10,932 nt of DNA from Bacteriovoracaceae bacterium (GTDB taxonomy: Bacteria > Bdellovibrionota > Bacteriovoracia > Bacteriovoracales > Bacteriovoracaceae). Of the stretch, positions 6,674 to 10,932 are shown in pieces. The DNA is taken from positions 1-10,932 of the forward strand of contig JAGSHJ010000068.1 of assembly GCA_023954595.1 (NCBI GenBank), given 5' to 3'. Under the pieces are notes generated by a model that saw only the letters and a list, made by a program, of their open reading frames with translations, did not search any database and had not been told where the DNA came from. The position numbers and the translations under genes were made by a program. Position 1 is the first letter of the stretch. Every line of letters starts with the position of its first letter.

Positions 6674-7319
6674 ATAGTTCTACAAATTTGAAAAGTCCGT
6701 TACCAATGGCCTTGATGCTATAGTTGGATAGCTTAAGCTTCTTTCTTAGATTATAGATATGAACATCCAACGTGTTTGGGTGAATAGCAATATTCTTCCA
6801 AATAACTTTAACGATGTCGTTTCTGTGAAGAGTTTTGTCTTCTTGAATGTTGAAGCTCTCAATGATCTTAATTTCTTTATTAGTAAATTGAGTCAAATCA
6901 AGATTAAGGGCCTCAAGTGATTTACTTGTCTCATGGGCCTTTTCTTCAATATGGTGAAGGTGTTTTTCTACTTTCGCTCTAATTTCATTCTTATTAAATG
7001 GCTTCAAAATGAAGTCAATCGCACCAGCTTCAAACGCATTGCAGATTGTTTCATACTCATCACTTCCTGAAATCACAAGATAAGGAGTGTTAAGTGTCAT
7101 GTCTGATTCGTTTAGTAGTTGAAAAAAGTGACCGTCTTCCAAGTATATGTCGGCAATGATTAGATCAATACCGTCTTTGTTGTTGGCATAAGCATTTTTA
7201 AAGTCATCAAAAGATGTAAAAAACTTTAAGTCATATTTATCGCTCTCAAGAATAGAGTGATACACTGGTTGAAGATCTTCCATGTCCTCAATAATCCACA
7301 AATTTTTTTTCGCGCTCAT
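6672..7319 (-). CDS. OmpR/PhoB-type response regulator without an adjacent kinase
   Basis: From the ATG at 7319 the protein has 215 residues, normal for an OmpR/PhoB regulator. The N-terminal receiver domain (about 5-123) keeps every canonical residue: acidic pair E11-D12, phospho-acceptor D57 in LIIADIYLEDG, S84 in VISGS and K106 in FILKPF. The C-terminal part (about 140-215) is a winged-helix DNA-binding domain. LDVHIYNLRKKL (183-194) is the likely recognition helix and IGNGLFKF the wing. It should be a phosphorylation-controlled transcription factor; its targets are unknown. An in-frame TTG at 7364 would extend it and overlap maf by 20 bases. I prefer the ATG because it gives the standard receiver start and follows AAGGGG at 7336-7331, although the 11-base spacing is long. 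It lies 25 bases after maf, so the two are probably cotranscribed. No histidine kinase lies in the window. Confidence 0.88.
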   Translation of the reverse strand: MSAKKNLWIIEDMEDLQPVYHSILESDKYDLKFFTSFDDFKNAYANNKDGIDLIIADIYLEDGHFFQLLNESDMTLNTPYLVISGSDEYETICNAFEAGAIDFILKPFNKNEIRAKVEKHLHHIEEKAHETSKSLEALNLDLTQFTNKEIKIIESFNIQEDKTLHRNDIVKVIWKNIAIHPNTLDVHIYNLRKKLKLSNYSIKAIGNGLFKFVEL

Positions 7320-7344
7320 CGCTTCAAATTCCCCTTGAATATAA

Positions 7345-7923
7345 TTAAGGAACCGCAATTCCAATACGGTTCAAATAGGTGCCAAGTGATAAAAGAGGCA
7401 GACCAATAATTGCTGTTTGGTCGCTTGTATCAATTTTATCAAACAAAGCTATACCTTTAAGTTCTAGTTTATACGATCCCGCGCAGTCAATTGGATTATC
7501 AAAACTTAAGTAATTCTTTATCTGTTCATCCGTTAAATTTCTCATACTTAAGCTTGTTATGACGGTTTCAACATGTTTTGTGTCGCCATGTGCCACACAA
7601 TAAGAAGTTATGAGGCGGTGCGTCTTCCCTGAAAGGCGTCGCAATTGCTTAAAGGCGTTCTCTAAATTTCCGGCCTTGCCTAGGGTTTCACCTTCAAATT
7701 CCACGAGTTGATCTGAGCCGATGACCACACTTTCACTGTGATCTTTAAATATCGCTTGGGCCTTCTCAAGTGCAAGGGTCTCAGCGAGCTTTACTGGATC
7801 AGAGATGGTTTCTTTATAAGCATCTTCGTCCAAATCTGGAGAGATGCATTTAAAACTCAGGTTTAAGCGCTCTAATAGTGCTTTGCGGTAAGGGGAAGAA
7901 CTTGCTAAAATAATTTCATTCAT
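7345..7923 (-). CDS. maf: Maf-family nucleotide pyrophosphatase, YceF-like (m7GTP pyrophosphatase)
   Basis: This 192-residue protein is full length for the Maf family, which hydrolyses non-canonical or excess nucleoside triphosphates to monophosphates in the cytoplasm. Landmarks are ILASSSPYRKALL with R13, SPDLDED (28-34), VIGSDQ with catalytic D71 and Q72, LGK with K83, SGKTHRLIT (98-106), CAGSYK (147-152) and GLPLLSL (174-180). GSDQ and CAGSYK resemble E. coli YceF, which acts on 7-methyl-GTP, rather than YhdE (dTTP/UTP), so that specificity is the better guess. The start is fixed by the family N-terminus. An AGGGAGG purine tract ends only one base before the ATG, an unusually short Shine-Dalgarno spacing. 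It is the first gene of a probable maf-response regulator operon and diverges from the gamma-carbonic anhydrase gene. Confidence 0.92.
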   Translation of the reverse strand: MNEIILASSSPYRKALLERLNLSFKCISPDLDEDAYKETISDPVKLAETLALEKAQAIFKDHSESVVIGSDQLVEFEGETLGKAGNLENAFKQLRRLSGKTHRLITSYCVAHGDTKHVETVITSLSMRNLTDEQIKNYLSFDNPIDCAGSYKLELKGIALFDKIDTSDQTAIIGLPLLSLGTYLNRIGIAVP

Positions 7924-7971
7924 ACCTCCCTATATTATCCTTTAGGGGCGAATTCAAGGAGAAAGCCAAAG
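7924..7971. promoter_or_regulatory. Short divergent control region between maf and the gamma-carbonic anhydrase gene
   Basis: Only 48 bases separate the two start codons. The AT-rich block at 7931-7938 reads TATATTAT on the plus strand and, shifted by one base, GATAAT on the minus strand (7939-7934), so one block may serve as -10 in both directions. No convincing -35 is seen. AAGGAG at 7956-7961 is the ribosome site for the plus gene, 10 bases before its ATG. A minus-strand start from GATAAT would leave almost no leader before maf. Confidence 0.3.
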
Positions 7972-8502
7972 ATGGCCATATATTCTTATAAAAAGTTTAA
8001 TCCAAGCTATGATAATTCAAATTTTTTGGCCGATGGAAGCACTATTATCGGTAGGGCAACTCTAGGCACTGGGGCCAATATTTGGTTTCAAACTGTTGTA
8101 CGTGCTGATGTGAATGAGATTAAAATTGGAGATCATACCAACATCCAAGATCTGTGCATGTTGCATGTTACTGAGAAAAGCCCGCTAATTATCGGTAACA
8201 ATACAAGTGTAGGCCATCAGGTCACGATGCATGGTTGTACAGTAGGCGAAGGTTGTCTAATTGGAATGGGTTCTACGCTTCTTGATGATTGCGAAATAGG
8301 GGACAATTGCTTGGTGGCCGCAGGAAGTGTGGTGACTCCTCGTAAGAAGTTTCCACCTCGATCTATGATCATGGGCTCTCCCGCTAGAAGAGTGAGAGAG
8401 CTGACCGAGGAAGAAGTGAACTTTGTTAAGAATCACTACAAATCATATTTGGGTTACTCAAAAGAGTTTATGGACCCAAACATTGTGAAGAAGTTGGATT
8501 AA
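7972..8502 (+). CDS. Gamma-class carbonic anhydrase-like hexapeptide-repeat protein (YrdA/CaiE/PaaY group)
   Basis: This 176-residue protein is a left-handed beta-helix of hexapeptide repeats, seen as recurring I-G/V-G-x-x units from about residue 22 to 120, followed by a C-terminal helix. The three metal-binding histidines of the gamma-carbonic anhydrase family are present: H65 in MLHV, and H82 and H87 in GHQVTMHGC. R44, D46 and Q59, conserved in the Cam enzyme, are also kept. Such proteins form trimers with zinc or iron at subunit interfaces. Some hydrate CO2; others, such as PaaY, act as thioesterases or have unknown roles. The length and lack of an obvious Cam-type acidic loop place it with the short YrdA-like group, so activity is uncertain. 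It has no signal peptide and is probably cytoplasmic. Its stop overlaps the convergent speA stop by four bases. Confidence 0.9.
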   Translation: MAIYSYKKFNPSYDNSNFLADGSTIIGRATLGTGANIWFQTVVRADVNEIKIGDHTNIQDLCMLHVTEKSPLIIGNNTSVGHQVTMHGCTVGEGCLIGMGSTLLDDCEIGDNCLVAAGSVVTPRKKFPPRSMIMGSPARRVRELTEEEVNFVKNHYKSYLGYSKEFMDPNIVKKLD

Positions 8503-10418
8503 AAACTACTCAAGTATGTGTAGTCTTTGATCTTTGCCTCAAAGAAGTCTGTTAGTTTAACACCGACTCTAGGCTTGATTGATCCAGTCTTTACTCTTTT
8601 GTCGATTTCCGACTTTATTTTTTTACACATCTCTTCTGGGTTGTATTGCATTACACGCAGCACTTCAGCAGCAGAGTTTCCGTGGATAAATTCTTCGATA
8701 TAGAAGCCTTTTGGATCATCTTGGTCTCCATATACGTGGACTTCATTCAAACGGCCAAATAGGTTGTGCATATCACCCATAACATCTTGGTAGGCACCAG
8801 TTAGAAATACTCCAATAGGGTATTCTTCACCTTTCTCTAGTTGATGTAGGGCAAGTGTTGGTTGATGTCCGTCAGGCCCTAGGAACTGCGCAATCTTTCC
8901 ATCAGAGTCACAGGTTATGTCGGCCAAAGTACATTCTTTAGTAGGTGCTTCATTTAGTTTTTTCAACGGAACTACTGGGAGAATTTGGTTTATTGCCCAA
9001 GAGTCAGGAGTCGATTGAAATACTGAAAAGTTACAAAGATATTTATCCGCCAGGACAAATTTTAATTTTTTTATCTCACCTGGAACATACTTTTCATTCT
9101 CAGTCATAGAAAGAGTTTGATGGCAGATATTCCAATATAGTCCCTCAATTTGAGATCTTTCTATGATTCCAATTACACCAAGTTTGAAAGCAGATACTGC
9201 TTCGTCTTTAATGATACAAGCGTCATTGTAGACATCTTGGTAGTTAGAGTGATTGAGCTCTCTATAGAGGTGTTTAATGTTTCTAAGTAGAAGGTGATCT
9301 TCAGGGTTAGACTCTGTAGAAATATCTTTTGGCTTTGCAAGTTCAACGTTTCCAAAAACATTAGTCACAACACATGAGTGGTGTGCTGTGATTACTCTAC
9401 CGGCCTCGTTAACGATGCTTGGGTGCTTTACACCTGAGTCGTTACAAATATCTCTTAGGATATAAACAACATCTCCTACATAATCTGCTAGAGCATAGTT
9501 AGTGGAAGACGGTTGATTTGATCTTGAACCATCATAGTTAATTCCAACGCCGCCACCTACGTCAAAGTATTCTATAGGAGCGCCAAGCTTGATAAGCTCA
9601 CAATAGATTCTTGCACCTTCAGTCAAACATTCTTTGATCGTTCTGATGTCTGGGATTTGAGACCCAACATGAAAGTGAAAAAGATTTAGAGCATGAAGGA
9701 GCTCCTTTTCTTTTAAGAGCTCAATAAGGTCTATGATTTCTGGAACTGAAAGACCAAACTTTGCAAACTCACCAGAGGAGTCTGCCCATTTACCACTTGC
9801 TTTAGATGTTAGTTTTGCCCTAACACCGATCATTGGTACAACGCCAGTTTCTTTGATTACTTCTAGAAGTAGGTGTATCTCACTGAACTTTTCAATGACA
9901 ACAACCATGTTTCTTCCAATTTGTTGTCCAAGAAGAGCAAGGCGCATGTAGTCCTTGTCTTTATAGCCATTTAAAATTGTAAGTGCTTTTGGGTTTTGAT
10001 TATAAGTCAGAACTGTCATGAGCTCTGCCTTTGATCCGGCCTCTAGGCCATAGGAGAACTCAAGGCCTGCATCCACAACCTCTTCAACTACTTCACGTAA
10101 TTGATTTACCTTAATTGGGTATACACCCATGTATTTTCCATCAAATTTGGCCTCTTCAATTGTTTTGGCGAATAGTTTATTGATGTTTCTTACCTGTGAG
10201 CGAAGAATGTCGTGAAACCTAATTACACATGGAAATGCGATGTTCTCGTCCTTCATCTCTTTGATGATTTCCGCGAGGCTAATTTTATGGCCGTTAGGGT
10301 CCTGTGAGGGGCTTGCACATAGCTCGCCTTCAGCATTTACAGTGAAATAGCCGTCTCCCCAGCGTAGAATTTGATATTCGTTTACAGCGTCTTCAACGCT
10401 CCAATTACTTGAATTCAT
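8499..10418 (-). CDS. speA: Biosynthetic arginine decarboxylase
   Basis: From the ATG at 10418 the protein has 639 residues, close to E. coli SpeA (658). It uses pyridoxal phosphate and Mg2+ to convert arginine to agmatine, the entry to putrescine and spermidine synthesis. Landmarks are YPIKVNQ with the PLP-binding lysine K103, GLEAGSKAEL (124-133), FHFHVGSQ with H250, DVGGGVGINYDGSRS (286-300), NEAGR (337-341) and ITCDSDGK with the catalytic cysteine C503. It ends in YTYL, like E. coli SpeA. All catalytic residues are present. An in-frame ATG at 10442 exists, but AAGAGG (10428-10423) lies 4 bases before the ATG at 10418, which I prefer. It is convergent with the gamma-carbonic anhydrase gene, sharing a TTAA for both stops, and divergent from the chemoreceptor gene. 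No agmatinase or agmatine deiminase gene is in the window. Confidence 0.96.
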   Translation of the reverse strand: MNSSNWSVEDAVNEYQILRWGDGYFTVNAEGELCASPSQDPNGHKISLAEIIKEMKDENIAFPCVIRFHDILRSQVRNINKLFAKTIEEAKFDGKYMGVYPIKVNQLREVVEEVVDAGLEFSYGLEAGSKAELMTVLTYNQNPKALTILNGYKDKDYMRLALLGQQIGRNMVVVIEKFSEIHLLLEVIKETGVVPMIGVRAKLTSKASGKWADSSGEFAKFGLSVPEIIDLIELLKEKELLHALNLFHFHVGSQIPDIRTIKECLTEGARIYCELIKLGAPIEYFDVGGGVGINYDGSRSNQPSSTNYALADYVGDVVYILRDICNDSGVKHPSIVNEAGRVITAHHSCVVTNVFGNVELAKPKDISTESNPEDHLLLRNIKHLYRELNHSNYQDVYNDACIIKDEAVSAFKLGVIGIIERSQIEGLYWNICHQTLSMTENEKYVPGEIKKLKFVLADKYLCNFSVFQSTPDSWAINQILPVVPLKKLNEAPTKECTLADITCDSDGKIAQFLGPDGHQPTLALHQLEKGEEYPIGVFLTGAYQDVMGDMHNLFGRLNEVHVYGDQDDPKGFYIEEFIHGNSAAEVLRVMQYNPEEMCKKIKSEIDKRVKTGSIKPRVGVKLTDFFEAKIKDYTYLSSF

Positions 10419-10422
10419 ATAA

Positions 10423-10428
10423 CCTCTT
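10423..10428 (-). promoter_or_regulatory. Ribosome binding site of speA, deciding the start
   Basis: AAGAGG on the minus strand lies 4 bases before the ATG at 10418. The upstream ATG at 10442 has only a weak TAAG in front of it. Confidence 0.6.
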
Positions 10429-10499
10429 AAATTTGTCTGCATCTTAACGGCGAGTTATCAAAAAATAAATAAGGAAATGCACAAATAAAGCGTCCAGAG

Positions 10500-10521
10500 C
10501 TATAAACGGAAAAATTTATAG
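10500..10521. repeat. Short inverted repeat in the speA-chemoreceptor divergent region
   Basis: CTATAAA (10500-10506) and TTTATAG (10515-10521) form a perfect 7-base inverted repeat around an 8-base spacer. It could be an operator or, read on the minus strand, part of the speA leader. It is AT-rich and could arise by chance. Apart from this and the sigma-28-like site, the 206 bases between the speA and chemoreceptor start codons show nothing I can name. Confidence 0.3.
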
Positions 10522-10574
10522 ATAAAGCAGACCAATCTCGTTTGTGAAGGTTTTCAAATGTTTTTAATTTTTCT

Positions 10575-10601
10575 TAATATCTTTAGAGCTCCAACCGATA
10601 T
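10575..10601 (+). promoter_or_regulatory. Candidate sigma-28-like promoter of the chemoreceptor gene
   Basis: TAATATCT (10575-10582) and ACCGATAT (10594-10601) match the E. coli sigma-28 consensus TAAAGTTT-N11-GCCGATAA at 5 of 8 and 6 of 8 bases, with exactly 11 bases between them. Transcription would start near 10607, leaving an 18-base leader that contains AAGGAG. Chemoreceptor genes are classic sigma-28 targets, which supports the call. Confidence 0.4.
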
Positions 10602-10624
10602 CAGCTACTAGAAGGAGCATTATA

Positions 10625-10932
10625 ATGAAGATACTTAATAAATTAGGGCTTAAAACCAAGGTTTTGATCCTTTTTGGCATTATTGCAATCGCCTCAATAG
10701 GCAACCTCGTAGTCAATCAGCAAGGTTTTGTTTCGATAAACGAGTCCTATAAAGGTCTAAGTGAGAAAAATCTGGCACTTACGTCCTCACTAGAGGAGAC
10801 GACTATTAAAATGTTGCTTCTTAGACGTCATGAGAAGGACTTCCTTTTAAGAGGAGATGACAAGTATCTTGATAGGCATGCAGCGACGTCTGTAAAACTC
10901 AGAGAGATAATCTCAAGGCTTAAAGAACTAGA
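10625..10932 (+). CDS. Methyl-accepting chemotaxis protein, N-terminus only (cut off by window edge)
   Basis: The first 102 residues are visible and no stop is reached. A short basic N-terminus (MKILNKLGLKTK) precedes one transmembrane helix (about 13-31), after which a helical sensor region begins outside the membrane. RRHEKDFLLRGDDKYLDRH (67-85) closely resembles the start of the HBM (helical bimodular) sensor domain of chemoreceptors such as Pseudomonas McpS, which binds organic acids. The HAMP and signalling domains would lie beyond the edge, so receptor identity rests on the N-terminal pattern; a histidine kinase with the same sensor is possible. AAGGAG (10612-10617) lies 7 bases before the ATG. 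The gene diverges from speA and has a sigma-28-like promoter candidate upstream. Confidence 0.75.
   Translation, partial: MKILNKLGLKTKVLILFGIIAIASIGNLVVNQQGFVSINESYKGLSEKNLALTSSLEETTIKMLLLRRHEKDFLLRGDDKYLDRHAATSVKLREIISRLKEL

Noticed and set aside
7320..7364. TTG start at 7364 for the response regulator, overlapping maf
   Set aside because: It adds 15 residues that the receiver domain does not need; the ATG at 7319 gives a standard N-terminus.
8505..8524. Possible speA terminator hairpin: ACTAC and GTAGT around a 10-base loop, followed by a T run on the minus strand
   Set aside because: The stem has only five base pairs, mostly A-T, with a large loop, and lies inside the last speA codons; too weak to call.
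9733..9951. 72-codon open frame on the plus strand opposite speA
   Set aside because: It is antisense to a highly conserved part of SpeA and has no independent support.
10419..10442. Longer start for speA at the ATG at 10442
   Set aside because: Its ribosome site is weak, while AAGAGG is correctly spaced for the ATG at 10418. The difference is only eight residues and not certain.
1..10932. CRISPR array, tRNA or rRNA gene, insertion sequence or phage remnant
   Set aside because: No regularly spaced repeats, tRNA-like cloverleaf, transposase or phage reading frame is visible, and nearly all sequence is taken up by identified genes.

Overview
The window is an AT-rich, gene-dense bacterial chromosome segment. 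Its mix of genes is consistent with a motile Gram-negative bacterium of the Bdellovibrionota, most likely Bacteriovorax/Halobacteriovorax-like. The clues are a very large exported cysteine-rich protein with no obvious relatives, an internal 'SAHA' boundary of the kind common in that group, a chemoreceptor, and possible sigma-28-type promoter elements. This placement is inference from style and content, not from a marker gene. No rRNA, tRNA, insertion sequence, phage gene or CRISPR array is visible.

Layout, left to right. (1) 1-2584, minus strand: a tightly packed operon, transcribed ychJ > srkA > sodium:solute symporter, with 1-base and 0-base junctions; the symporter runs off the left edge. 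(2) 2585-2720: a divergent promoter region with a perfect TATAAT on each strand and a perfect GCCGATAA octamer. (3) 2721-6641, plus strand: one 1306-residue exported protein that dominates the window. It has a signal peptide, two inhibitor-cystine-knot-like cysteine modules, a central membrane hairpin and a C-terminal LysM-like segment. (4) 6646-6673: a strong hairpin that can terminate transcription in both directions. (5) 6672-7923, minus strand: a Maf/YceF-type nucleotide pyrophosphatase followed by an OmpR/PhoB-type response regulator with no kinase beside it. (6) 7972-8502, plus strand: a gamma-class carbonic anhydrase-like protein. Its stop codon shares a TTAA with that of the next gene. 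(7) 8499-10418, minus strand: biosynthetic arginine decarboxylase SpeA. (8) 10419-10624: divergent control region. (9) 10625-end, plus strand: the start of a methyl-accepting chemotaxis protein with an HBM-like sensor region.

Most genes are housekeeping or stress functions: protein-kinase stress response, nucleotide-pool sanitation, polyamine synthesis, CO2/bicarbonate or acyl-thioester chemistry, and solute uptake. The part worth attention is the large exported protein. Its two modules follow the C-C-CC-C-C spacing of knottins such as omega-conotoxins, joined to a membrane anchor and a possible peptidoglycan-binding end. Its promoter region also carries a flagellar-type -10 element, as does the chemoreceptor's.
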